Assembly: GCF_003289945.1 (NCBI RefSeq) | Contig: NZ_QMBP01000001.1 | Location: forward strand, 620,001 to 684,000 | Direction of reading: 5' to 3' | Length of the DNA stretch: 64,000 nucleotides | DNA from: Mesorhizobium hawassense | GTDB lineage: Bacteria > Pseudomonadota > Alphaproteobacteria > Rhizobiales > Rhizobiaceae | Part shown: piece by piece, positions 46,463-54,379 of the stretch | Layout of the letters: the number at the start of each line of letters is the position of its first letter | Position numbering within the stretch: the first letter of the stretch is position 1 | The notes under the pieces: model-generated | What the model was told of the DNA's origin: nothing | Databases searched by the model: none | Seen by the model: the letters and a program-made list of their open reading frames with translations, nothing else | Translations under genes and position numbers: made by a program

Positions 46463-47600
46463 CTACGCTGATGGTTTCGTCAGGAGAGCTCCTTCTATAA
46501 CGACTCCGGCGTTCACGTATTTCCACAGCGCAACAAGCAGTTTCCGAGCGAGGGCGATGATCGCCGTCTTCTTGTACCGGCCACCATTCTGGATGACTCG
46601 CGCCCTGAACCACTGGCTGAGTGCCGAATTGGGTTGATGGCGCACCCAAAGCCACGCAACCTGGACAAGCGTCGACCGGAGCCTAGGATTGCCGGACTTC
46701 GAGACCCCCTGCTCGCAATTAATCTGCCCACTTTGCCAGGGCGTTGGCACCAATCCGGCGTAGGCGGCAACCTGTCGTCGATTGTCAAACTTGCGCGACA
46801 ATCCCTCAGACCACAGGACGGCCGCGAACTCAGGACCTATTCCCTTGAGGCTGAGCAGCAGGGCCGGTGTTGGTTCATCTGCCGCGACGAGCAAGGCGTC
46901 GCGTGCCTCTTCAACATCCTTGATCTGCTGGATCAGCAGCTCGATGCGATCAAGCTCGCGGCTGATCTGCGCCTTGAGCGCTGGCGGCAGTGGACGCCCA
47001 TCTCCGGTAATGAGCGCGTCGAGGCATTTGCGTCGATCGCCTTGCAACGGTTCGTATCCGGACACACCTTGGCTGAACAAAAGGCCCTTTATCCTGTTGA
47101 CGTGCCTGATCCGCTCGTTCGTCAGCGCCTTCCGCTCGCGCACCAATCGGCGACGGTCTTCCTCCTCCGGCGTTGGCACTCGCAACATCGCGCAAACCCG
47201 AGGCTCGCCGCGGTTGTAGGCCAACAACGCCCGAACCAGTGCTTCCCCGTCAATCCTGTCGGTCTTGGCCCGCCGGCGGCGACGCGATGTGGCAATGGAT
47301 GCCGGGTCGACGACATAGCTCTCGATGCCTTCGCGTTCGAGGACCCGATGTATCCAGAATCCATCCAGACCAGCTTCCTGAATGCCCTGTCCGCACTTCC
47401 GCCTTTCGCTGCAGCTCTGCGAAGTGATCGAGCAAACTCGGAATGTCGCCCCCCGACACGAGGTGTCTCGACATTCTCTCGCCCCCACCTGGCAAGAGCG
47501 AAGTCACGAGCCATTTTGAACGAGACAGTTCTAGCGAGACAAATATTGCGGCAAGATCGACGCGGATCGCGGCCGGGGCTTTGGCGGTGTTGGCTTGCAT
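46463..47600 (-). pseudogene. IS110-family transposase, frameshifted
   Basis: The N-terminal frame starts at ATG 47600 with GGAGGTCAGC before it and reads AAIFVSLELSRSKWLVTSLL, the IS110 N-terminus. It loses frame near 47405. The other frame resumes with IQEAGLDGFWIHRVLEREGI and continues through RRRRAKTDRIDGEALVR and the C-terminal transposase_20 domain (LLSLKGIGPEFAAVL, FDNRRQVAAYAGLVP). From memory of close relatives about seven residues are missing between EVRTG and IQEAG, so a small deletion probably caused the shift. IS110 transposases use a DEDD catalytic site. The element is likely dead. Confidence 0.8.
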
Positions 47601-47791
47601 GCTGACCTCCAGGTGATGTTTAGCGACTTCACTCTGGCAGAGCGCTGGCCGCCTTCCATCCCCATAGGATCTTCATATGTTAGTCATTACTGAGGACTTC
47701 TCCATTCGCCGAAAGCGGACATTGCCGGGATTACGCTGAGGTTGCGCCAGAAGCGGGCATTGGAGCTTCGTCACTCGCTCTGCATGCTCCC

Positions 47792-47977
47792 TCAACGCCA
47801 GAAGCGCTTGGCATTAACTAAGGCGTCGTGTGCTTCCGCGGTGTCCTTGAGAAGCTGGACTTTTCGTTGGACCAGAAGAGATCCTTCGCACCAGCCCGGC
47901 ATGCCGGAGATACCAACGCTCGGCGGCAGGCGGATCGGTGTGATATCATGCTCCGGCGTTTCGAGAGCGCTGCCTGC
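47792..47977 (-). pseudogene. Possible 3' gene fragment cut by the IS630 element
   Basis: Just left of the IS630 end, the minus strand reads ITPIRLPPSVGISGMPGWC and then VQLLKDTAEAHDALVNAKRF before a stop at 47794. The composition looks coding rather than random. It has no start, so it would be the end of a gene whose front lies to the right of the element. I do not recognise the family, and chance is a real alternative. Confidence 0.3.
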
Positions 47978-49100
47978 TAGTGGTTCTCGCCTGACATAAG
48001 AGTCCGGCTTGGGATTCCCTTTCGTGGGTTTGCATGCGAGTCTGGCGCATGCGCACAGGAATATCCCTCACCGTTTCGTCGATTGATCGCCAGCGCCTGA
48101 ATGCGCTGATCCGGGATCGCAATGCACCACAGAAGCACGTTTGGCGCGCCGAGATCATTCTGTTGAGCAGCGACGGCGTGGGGACCGTCGAGATCATGCG
48201 GCAAACCGGCAAGTCCAAGACCTGCGTGTGGCGCTGGCAGGAGCGCTTCGCCGCCGAAGGCTTCGAAGGACTGTTGCGCGACAAGACGCGGCCTTCGCGC
48301 ATTCCGCCGCTCCGACCGGAAGTGGCCGAGCGCGTGGTGGCGCTGACATTGCAGGACCCGCCGGGCGAGACGACGCACTGGACCGCGGACATGATGGCGC
48401 AAGCGGCTGGCATCAGCGCAAGCGCTGTGCGTCGCATCTGGAAGGCGCACGGGCTGCAGCCCAACCGCTGGCGCCAGTTCAAGCTCTCCAACGATCCGCA
48501 GTTCGTCGACAAACTGCGCGACGTCGTCGGCCTTTATGTCGATCCACCGGCCCACGCCATCGTGCTGTCGGTCGACGAAAAGAGCCAGATCCAGGCGCTC
48601 GACCGCACCCAGCCCGGCCTGCCGATGAAAAAGGGAAGGCTCGGCACCATGACACATGACTACAAGCGCAACGGCACGACCACCCTGTTTGCCGCCCTCA
48701 ACGTGCTCGACGGCACCGTTATCGGCAAGAACATGCAGCGGCATCGTCATCAGGAGTTCATCCGCTTCCTCAACGCCATCGAGGCGCAAGTTCCGGTCAG
48801 CAAGGCCGTCCACGTCGTCCTCGACAATTACGCCGCCCACAAGCACCCGAAGGTGCGTGCCTGGCTCAACCGCCACTTCACGCCGACCTCGTGCAACGCC
48901 ATCGAGGGCTTCTTCGCCAAGCTGTCGAAGCGACGCCTCAGGCGCGGCGTCTTTCATTCTGTCGTCGACCTGCAGGCGGCCATCAACCGCTTCCTCGAAG
49001 AACACAACCAGCAACCAAAGCCCTTCCATTGGACCGCAGACCCCGACAAGATCATTGCCGCCGTCAAACGTGGGCACCAAGTGTCAGATTCCATCCACTA
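47978..49100 (+). mobile_element. IS630-family insertion sequence with recognisable ends
   Basis: The left end starts TAGTGG-N7-CTGACA at 47978-47996. The right end, read on the minus strand from 49100, starts TAGTGG-N7-CTGACA as well, giving imperfect terminal inverted repeats with identical spacing. The outer TA at each side fits the TA target duplication of the IS630/Tc1-mariner group. The transposase nearly fills the element and its stop codon overlaps the right end. Confidence 0.82.
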
Positions 49101-49101
49101 G
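48034..49101 (+). CDS. IS630-family DDE transposase
   Basis: The product is 355 residues (ATG 48034; ATG 48049 is an alternative that removes five residues). The N-terminal helix-turn-helix region reads TVEIMRQTGKSKTCVWRWQERF. The DDE catalytic core shows VLSVDEKSQIQALDRTQ (first Asp), VVLDNYAAHKHPKV (second Asp) and NAIEGFFAKLSKRRLRRGVF (Glu). Compared with relatives I recall, residues before the last Glu are missing twice (a block after WLNRH, and SWL before NAIEGFF), both in frame. The catalytic triad is present, but activity is uncertain. Confidence 0.88.
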   Translation: MRVWRMRTGISLTVSSIDRQRLNALIRDRNAPQKHVWRAEIILLSSDGVGTVEIMRQTGKSKTCVWRWQERFAAEGFEGLLRDKTRPSRIPPLRPEVAERVVALTLQDPPGETTHWTADMMAQAAGISASAVRRIWKAHGLQPNRWRQFKLSNDPQFVDKLRDVVGLYVDPPAHAIVLSVDEKSQIQALDRTQPGLPMKKGRLGTMTHDYKRNGTTTLFAALNVLDGTVIGKNMQRHRHQEFIRFLNAIEAQVPVSKAVHVVLDNYAAHKHPKVRAWLNRHFTPTSCNAIEGFFAKLSKRRLRRGVFHSVVDLQAAINRFLEEHNQQPKPFHWTADPDKIIAAVKRGHQVSDSIH

Positions 49102-49110
49102 CAACCGGAC

Positions 49111-49413
49111 CTATGCGAGTGTCGGGTCGAGCGACGCGTCGTAGATCGTTCGTTCAGGCGGCGTCACCAGCGACTCCGGCAACATCGCCATGACCCTGTG
49201 CACCTCGGCAAGTGCCTCCTGTCGTTCGAGAGCGGCGCCGTCCTCATAAACCGCCGTCGCGATGAACCAATCGGGATCGCGCAGGACCCGTGCGATATCG
49301 AAATTGATGACGCCATCGATGGCTCGCGCCGGAGTGATGATCTCGGCCAGCGCGGCCATCAGTTCGTCGCTCTTGTCGGGTTTTGAATGGATCTTGAAAC
49401 GAAGAATGACCAT
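49111..49413 (-). CDS. Antibiotic biosynthesis monooxygenase (ABM) domain protein
   Basis: A 100-residue single-domain protein of the ABM/quinol monooxygenase fold: ILRFKIHSKPDKSDEL at the N-terminus, then INFDIARVLRDPDWFIATAVYEDGAALERQ, with the typical VYED...H pattern. Family members act on quinols or as small cofactor-free oxygenases; the substrate here is unknown. The gene ends 10 bases from the IS630 element, which may have separated it from a following gene. It is the last member of the minus-strand set that starts with the SDR gene. No close ribosome-binding site was seen. Confidence 0.82.
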   Translation of the reverse strand: MVILRFKIHSKPDKSDELMAALAEIITPARAIDGVINFDIARVLRDPDWFIATAVYEDGAALERQEALAEVHRVMAMLPESLVTPPERTIYDASLDPTLA

Positions 49414-49527
49414 GCCGGTGAGTGATGAAAGGTGCTCTAGCGTGCCGTTACGCGCGAAATCGCTACGCCGCAGCTACGGGAACCAAACGCCGCGCGAAGG
49501 GCCCATCCGGCTGCGTCACCCCAGCCA

Positions 49528-49564
49528 CACATGCTTTGCGTGCCGGTCAACAGCAAAGCATGTG
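49528..49564 (-). terminator. 12-bp perfect inverted repeat between hydrolase and ABM gene
   Basis: The sequence CACATGCTTTGC (49528-49539) pairs exactly with GCAAAGCATGTG (49553-49564) across a 13-base loop. In transcripts of the minus-strand set it lies between the hydrolase stop and the ABM start. No T-run follows, so an attenuating hairpin, RNA-processing site or operator is as likely as a terminator. Confidence 0.5.
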
Positions 49565-49612
49565 CGCTCTTAGACGATGAGGTGATCAGCGGAATGCCTG
49601 CCGGCTAATCGT

Positions 49613-50371
49613 CTACTTTGCGGCAGCCTCGATCACTTTGGCGACCGCGCGTGGTTGAGAGATGAAGACGGCGTGGCTTGAGCTCACTTCGGTCACCTTG
49701 GCGCCCGAGCGTTGATACATCCAGCGCTGAAGCTCTGGGCTCACGACATGATCCTGGGTGGTCAGGATAGCGAAGCTGGGCTTGGTTCGCCATGCGGCCA
49801 TGGAGACCGGCGCTCCCAGCGCTTTCTCCGCGAGCTGCTGCTGTGAATCTGCCAGGAATTGAGCGTCCGCTGCCGGGACATCCTGGGCATAGGTCGCAGC
49901 GAACAGGGCTGGCTGCATGTAGAAGTACTTGCCCGTGGCGGCCGGAGCGGCCCGCATGGCATCGCTTGGCGCGGCGAACTTTGCCAGAAGCTGCCCGCTG
50001 GCTTCCCCTGCATCGGGCTGGAGAGCGGCCACATAGACCAGCGCACTGACCTTTGGATCGGCGCCTGCCTCCGTAATCACAGAACCGCCATAGCTATGAC
50101 CGACCAGCACGATTGGGCCCGTCTGCTGATTAATGACGCGCTTGGTGGCCTCGACGTCCTCAGCGAGACCAGTGAGCGGCTCCTGCACGACAGTCACATG
50201 GAATCCATCTTTGGACAGGATGTCGTAGACAGCTCGCCAGCCTGAGCCATCCACCAGGGCGCCGTGGACAATGACGATATCTTTCACAGCCGGTTTTGAT
50301 TCAGCGCGAACCATGGTGCCACTCAAGGCAACCATGATGGCAATGGCAAAGGTCTTTCGTAGTGTCGACAT
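49613..50371 (-). CDS. Exported alpha/beta hydrolase (esterase-like)
   Basis: The 252-residue protein has a signal peptide (about 1-23, AIAIMVALSGTMVRAES). The oxyanion loop is IVHGALVDGSGW, the nucleophile elbow GHSYGGSV carries the catalytic Ser, and the catalytic His is in SSHAVFISQP. The family (EstC-like) acts on small esters or amides in the periplasm or outside the cell; the substrate is unknown. It is the fourth gene of the minus-strand set, 52 bases downstream of the desulfhydrase-like gene. Export contrasts with the presumably cytosolic enzymes upstream. Confidence 0.85.
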   Translation of the reverse strand: MSTLRKTFAIAIMVALSGTMVRAESKPAVKDIVIVHGALVDGSGWRAVYDILSKDGFHVTVVQEPLTGLAEDVEATKRVINQQTGPIVLVGHSYGGSVITEAGADPKVSALVYVAALQPDAGEASGQLLAKFAAPSDAMRAAPAATGKYFYMQPALFAATYAQDVPAADAQFLADSQQQLAEKALGAPVSMAAWRTKPSFAILTTQDHVVSPELQRWMYQRSGAKVTEVSSSHAVFISQPRAVAKVIEAAAK

Positions 50372-50423
50372 GAGAGTCTCCTGCGGTGTTTCAAGGGGTT
50401 GAGAATGTTGCTAAGGTCGGGCC

Positions 50424-51458
50424 CTAGTGGACCGCGTCGAGGAAATCGGTTGCGTAGGCGTAGAGGCCGGGAGTCCCGCCGGTCATGATGAAGAGGACGT
50501 CGTCGCCAGCCGCATATCGTCCGGCCGAGATGTCGGCCAGCAAACCGGCGAACGCTTTCCCGCCGTACACAGGGTCTAGCAGCAGGCCCTCCCGGCTCGC
50601 CATCAGCCGAACCGCCTCGACCATGGCGGATGTTGAAATGCCATAGCCTGGACCCAGCTGGTCTCCCGAAAGGTTGACGTCATTCGAGCTCAGCGACGCC
50701 TCAAAACCCAGGAGAGTCAGTGCGGCATTGGCCCTCTCCACCGTCGTCGAAATGGCGCTGGCGGGAGGCGCAAGCACGGAGTGAGATCTCACCCGCGTGG
50801 TATCAAGCCCCAGCGCCCGATATCCCGCGACCAGTCCAGCCTGCGTCCCTGAACTTCCGTTCGGGACCACGACTGCGCTGAAATCAATGCCAAGATCGTT
50901 GGATTGCGTCTCGATTTCGAGCGCGCAGGTCGCGTAGCCGAGGCTTCCGACTGGCGATGAACCGCCGAGCGTCGCCATATAGGCGGTGTGGCCGGTCAGA
51001 CGCAGCTCCTCGAACCGGTCCTGCGCAAATAGTGTCGGGTCGACGCCGGCCGGTAGGTTGTGGATGCGAGCGCCGAAAAGATCGTCGAGCAAAATATTGC
51101 CATTTCGATCGTATTCGTCGCCTCCACGCGGCACCAAGGGCGCGAGAACCAGTTCGCAGGCCAAGCCCAGCCTGGCGGCCGTGGCCGCCGCCAGGCGCGC
51201 GAAGTTCGATTGCCGGCCGCCTGTGGCGATGATCGTGTCCGCGCCCGCCGCAACGGCATCGCCGAGCAGGAACTCGAGCTTCCGCAGCTTGTTACCGCCG
51301 CCACCCAGCGACATGAGATCGTCTCGTTTGGCGTAGATTCGAACGCCATTCGACGACAAGCCCAAAGCATCCTCGATGCGATGAAGGCGCTGAATAGGAG
51401 TCGGCCCTTCCAACAAGGCGCGACGGGGCATGAGACTAAGGGCTTGGGAAAGAAACAT
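50424..51458 (-). CDS. D-cysteine desulfhydrase / ACC deaminase family PLP enzyme
   Basis: The 344-residue protein is a fold-type II PLP enzyme. It has PTPIQRL near the N-terminus, the PLP-binding Lys at 57 in LGGGGNKLRKLE, ATGGRQSNFARLAAAT for substrate contacts and NGSSGTQAGL for the cofactor phosphate. The same fold includes DcyD (D-cysteine to pyruvate, sulfide and ammonia) and AcdS (ACC deaminase), and sequence motifs alone do not separate them. Its neighbour, a RidA-family protein, suits a 2-aminoacrylate-releasing enzyme such as DcyD. I therefore favour D-cysteine desulfhydrase. Confidence 0.82.
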   Translation of the reverse strand: MFLSQALSLMPRRALLEGPTPIQRLHRIEDALGLSSNGVRIYAKRDDLMSLGGGGNKLRKLEFLLGDAVAAGADTIIATGGRQSNFARLAAATAARLGLACELVLAPLVPRGGDEYDRNGNILLDDLFGARIHNLPAGVDPTLFAQDRFEELRLTGHTAYMATLGGSSPVGSLGYATCALEIETQSNDLGIDFSAVVVPNGSSGTQAGLVAGYRALGLDTTRVRSHSVLAPPASAISTTVERANAALTLLGFEASLSSNDVNLSGDQLGPGYGISTSAMVEAVRLMASREGLLLDPVYGGKAFAGLLADISAGRYAAGDDVLFIMTGGTPGLYAYATDFLDAVH

Positions 51459-51582
51459 GACTACACCTTGGTAGTGGAAAACGACCGCTCATCTCGCGTA
51501 AGTTTTTTGGTCGAGGTGTCCCGCAACGCGCGTTGGAATTTCATCGTTACCTCCATGTGTTGCAAAGCGCTGCCTTGTTCGC

Positions 51583-52056
51583 CTAAGCCGCGATTTCAAA
51601 GACGAGCTCGACCTCGACCGGCATGCCAAGGGGCAGGCTGGCGACGCCAAGAACCACGCGGCCCGAGAGCATCCCGGTGCCGAAGACCTTGACGAGCAGC
51701 TCGGACGCTCCGTCGGCGACTTTCGGATGGTCCCGGAAGTCGACTTCCGTGGCGATATAGACGCCGAGCTTTGCCACGCCGGTTATCTTGTCGAGCGAGC
51801 CGAGATGCTCCCTGGCCGCGGATAAGGCGCTGAGGCAAGCGATCTCCGCAGCCTTTCTCCCGTCCTCCACCGACAGCGCGCCACCGACGCGTCCGATGAA
51901 TTGCAGCTCGCGCCCGACGACCGGCAGCATGCCGCTCAGAAAGAGCAGATTGCCGATCGTCACGGTCTCGACATAGGCTCCGAAAGGGGTAGGCGGCGGC
52001 GGGAGCGCGATGTCGAGATCGTTCAGCCGCTGCTCTGCGCTGGCTTGCGTGCTCAT
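51583..52056 (-). CDS. RidA-family (YjgF/YER057c) enamine/imine deaminase-like protein
   Basis: The product is 157 residues from ATG 52056, preceded by AAGGTGG. The RidA fold is recognised from FGAYVETVTIGNLLFLSGMLP, the conserved Gly-rich strand and LGVASLPLGMPVEVELVFEI near the C-terminus. RidA removes reactive 2-aminoacrylate and related imines left by PLP enzymes. The gene starts 5 bases after the SDR stop and is followed at 124 bases by the PLP enzyme, a sensible metabolic pairing. The conserved active-site Arg appears as GMLSGRVVLGV. Branches of this family often bind other ligands, so the activity is inferred. Confidence 0.85.
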   Translation of the reverse strand: MSTQASAEQRLNDLDIALPPPPTPFGAYVETVTIGNLLFLSGMLPVVGRELQFIGRVGGALSVEDGRKAAEIACLSALSAAREHLGSLDKITGVAKLGVYIATEVDFRDHPKVADGASELLVKVFGTGMLSGRVVLGVASLPLGMPVEVELVFEIAA

Positions 52057-52061
52057 ACGGG

Positions 52062-52787
52062 TCACCACCTTCCCAGATGCGCGCCGCCATCGACGTGCAG
52101 CACTTCGCCGGTTATGCGCGGCGCCTCTGTCAGGAAGAGCACCGCATCGGCAATTTCCTGGACGCCGGAGATGCTGTGCATGGGCGAGAGCGTCTTCAGG
52201 AAGTCCTTCGGGTTATCCTTTTGGAGCGGCGTGTCGACAACGCCGGGCGCGACCGTGTTGGCGCGGATGTGCTCCTTGGCATATTCCATGGCGATGTTCT
52301 TCGACATCGCTTCAATGCCGCCCTTGGTCAGCATGGCGACCGAGGCGTCCACGCCGGCAATCGGCCGATCCACCAGCGGCGTAGTGATGCTGACGATGCT
52401 GCCGCCGCTCTTTTGCGCCAGCATCTGCCGCACGACCTGCTGCGTGAGGTGCAAAAACCCTTCGAGATTTGTGGCCGCGAGGCGTTGGTAATCTTCGATC
52501 GTGTAGTCGACGAAAGGCTTGGTGAAGAAGATCCCAGCATTGTTGACCAGGGCGTTGATCGAGCCGAACTGTGCAAGCGCGGTTTCGACGACGGCCTTGG
52601 CCGTCTCCGGGTCCGCAATGTCGCCGTCGACGCGCGCCAGTCGGTCGGATGCGTGGAGCTCCGTCGACCGACTGACCTGCCGTGAGGTCGCGACGACATT
52701 GTAGCCTCTTTCGAGAAAGGTGTTCGTGAGGCCGGCACCGATGCCTTGAGAGGCGCCAGTGATCACTGCCGTTTTCCGCGTCTGCAT
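52062..52787 (-). CDS. Short-chain dehydrogenase/reductase family protein lacking the catalytic Tyr
   Basis: The 241-residue protein (ATG 52787, GGAG six bases upstream) has TGASQGIG for dinucleotide binding and LVNNAGIFF. The catalytic YxxxK is absent: the expected Tyr position in VDASVAMLTKGGI is Ala, while the Lys is kept. The Ser before it is replaced within SITTPLV. This Tyr-less subtype is known among soil bacterial SDR proteins (as I recall), so it may be a binding protein or use a different mechanism. It is the first gene of the minus-strand set facing the LysR regulator, which is its likely controller. Confidence 0.83.
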   Translation of the reverse strand: MQTRKTAVITGASQGIGAGLTNTFLERGYNVVATSRQVSRSTELHASDRLARVDGDIADPETAKAVVETALAQFGSINALVNNAGIFFTKPFVDYTIEDYQRLAATNLEGFLHLTQQVVRQMLAQKSGGSIVSITTPLVDRPIAGVDASVAMLTKGGIEAMSKNIAMEYAKEHIRANTVAPGVVDTPLQKDNPKDFLKTLSPMHSISGVQEIADAVLFLTEAPRITGEVLHVDGGAHLGRW

Positions 52788-52888
52788 GTTCATCTCCAAT
52801 GGAAGGGCGGCGTCTGTCGGATTGCCCTAGTGAGAGCGTATATGGTGCAGACACGATTTCTCGATTAGGTGGAAATATCTGGAATGTC

Positions 52889-52906
52889 TTTTGCACCTAT
52901 GCAAAA
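52889..52906 (+). promoter_or_regulatory. Perfect palindrome TTTTGCA-N4-TGCAAAA overlapping the lysR ribosome-binding region
   Basis: The arms TTTTGCA (52889-52895) and TGCAAAA (52900-52906) are separated by CCTA and end 8 bases before the lysR ATG. It contains the T-N11-A pattern typical of LysR operators. Position over the start region suggests autorepression; it also lies about 100 bases upstream of the divergent SDR gene, so it could control both. Confidence 0.55.
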
Positions 52907-52914
52907 ATCCAGAC

Positions 52915-53838
52915 ATGGCCGATCTGAACGACATCGCCGTCTTCGTAAGGGTTGCACAGTTCGAGAGCTTCAGCCGTGCCGCGCACGCGCTCGGCATGCC
53001 CGTCTCCACCGTCAGCCGCAGGGTCACGGCCCTAGAGGAAAAGCTGGGCGTGACCCTTCTGCATCGGACGACGCGCAAGCTCAGCCTGACGGCACAAGGT
53101 CGTGCCTATTACAATCAATGCAGCGAGCCGCTGAGCGAGCTCTTCGACGCCGAAGGGGTGCTTACCCAGACGCAGAAGCAGCCGGAGGGTCTTCTGCGGA
53201 TCTCCGCGCCGGCTATCCTTGGCCAGGAGCCGTTCTACGAGTTCCTGTCCTCATTTCTGAAGACCTATCCGCATATCCAGGCCGACCTGTTCATCACCAA
53301 CCAGTTCCTGGACCTGATAGCCGAAAATATCGACGTCGCTATCCGTTTTGGCGAACTGCGGGATTCGAGTCTGATCGCGCAGCGCATCGGAAAGAGCGTG
53401 CGCTATGTCGTCGCCACGCCGGAATATCTGCACGGTCGGATTCCCCTATCGCGGCCCGAGGACCTGCGCCAACATCGATGCGTGCTCCTGCAGGCGCGAA
53501 ACAATGAGGTGGAATGGCATCTGGTCAGCGGCAAGAAATCCATCAAGCTCCACGTCTCGGGGCCGGTGGCGGCGAGAGATTTCCAGGCGGTGAGCGCTTT
53601 CACCTATCGGGGCCACGGTATCGGCCTGCTGCCATCAACCTACTGTGATGCTCAGATCGCGAGCGGGGAACTCGTCCGGCTTCTGCCTGATTGGTCGTCG
53701 CCGGAAATCTTCGTGCATGCCGTCTATCCGACGCGCCGATTTCTGCCGGCGAAGCTGCAGGTATTTCTCGACGAACTGAAGGCCTGGAAGAGTCCCCTCT
53801 GGATTCCGCTGCGATCGCGAGCGACTATCCTAAGATAG
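52915..53838 (+). CDS. LysR-family transcriptional regulator
   Basis: The 307-residue protein (ATG 52915) has the N-terminal winged helix-turn-helix DIAVFVRVAQFESFSRAAHA with the second helix PVSTVSRRVTALEEKLG. A periplasmic-binding-protein-like effector domain follows (about residues 90-290). The upstream in-frame TTG would lie within the palindrome, so ATG is preferred. It is divergent from the SDR/RidA/desulfhydrase set, the usual arrangement of a LysR activator with its target operon. The inducer is unknown. Confidence 0.9.
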   Translation: MADLNDIAVFVRVAQFESFSRAAHALGMPVSTVSRRVTALEEKLGVTLLHRTTRKLSLTAQGRAYYNQCSEPLSELFDAEGVLTQTQKQPEGLLRISAPAILGQEPFYEFLSSFLKTYPHIQADLFITNQFLDLIAENIDVAIRFGELRDSSLIAQRIGKSVRYVVATPEYLHGRIPLSRPEDLRQHRCVLLQARNNEVEWHLVSGKKSIKLHVSGPVAARDFQAVSAFTYRGHGIGLLPSTYCDAQIASGELVRLLPDWSSPEIFVHAVYPTRRFLPAKLQVFLDELKAWKSPLWIPLRSRATILR

Positions 53839-54379
53839 AGTGGCCTCAATTTCATGCCGACAGCCAAATGTAGAGCTTCCCGCAATGCCACGTCGAATGC
53901 CGATCACTCTGCATTGCGGATGGGCTGCGATACCTCGATTGCAAATGGGCGAGCGTCAGTCGCGGAAGAAGTCGGGTCGCGCCGCAGTATCCGTCGATGT
54001 TGGGCGAACGCGCCCGACCCATAGGGCCTTTCCCGGCCTCGATCATGGCGCGCCATTTAATTAGCCACAATGTCAGCATGGCTGACCCGCCGGATTTTAG
54101 GCTACCCGCGTGCGATTTCGACGGCAGCTTTGCGCCCGCATCTCCGCCATTTGGGCCAGCTTTGCCATCGCCTAAAAGCGCACGTTACGGCCAGCAAGCC
54201 GGACGACGCTGCGCCTTTAGCGGGCACCCGCAAATCGTTCCGCACTGATCAAGTAACCTCGGCCTTAACCTAGCGTCTTTGACCCAATGTTCCGCTCGTT
54301 AGCGGATCGACGAAATGGCAACTGACCGCTCAAATTCGGGTGCATCCGGGCAAGCGGCGAATTTTCTGTGATTCTCGTT
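53839..54379. other. 541-base stretch without a convincing gene
   Basis: Only short open frames occur. A 14-base block GGCAGCTTTGCGCC at 54123 also occurs next to the right-hand island repeat at 43624. A fragment near 54330 (AAATTCGGGTGCATCCGGGC) faintly resembles the repeat core. These hint at dispersed repeat relics but do not prove one. Confidence 0.3.

Noticed and set aside
54300..54360. Third copy of the island direct repeat
   Set aside because: Only a short, weak resemblance to the repeat core; not enough to list as a repeat.
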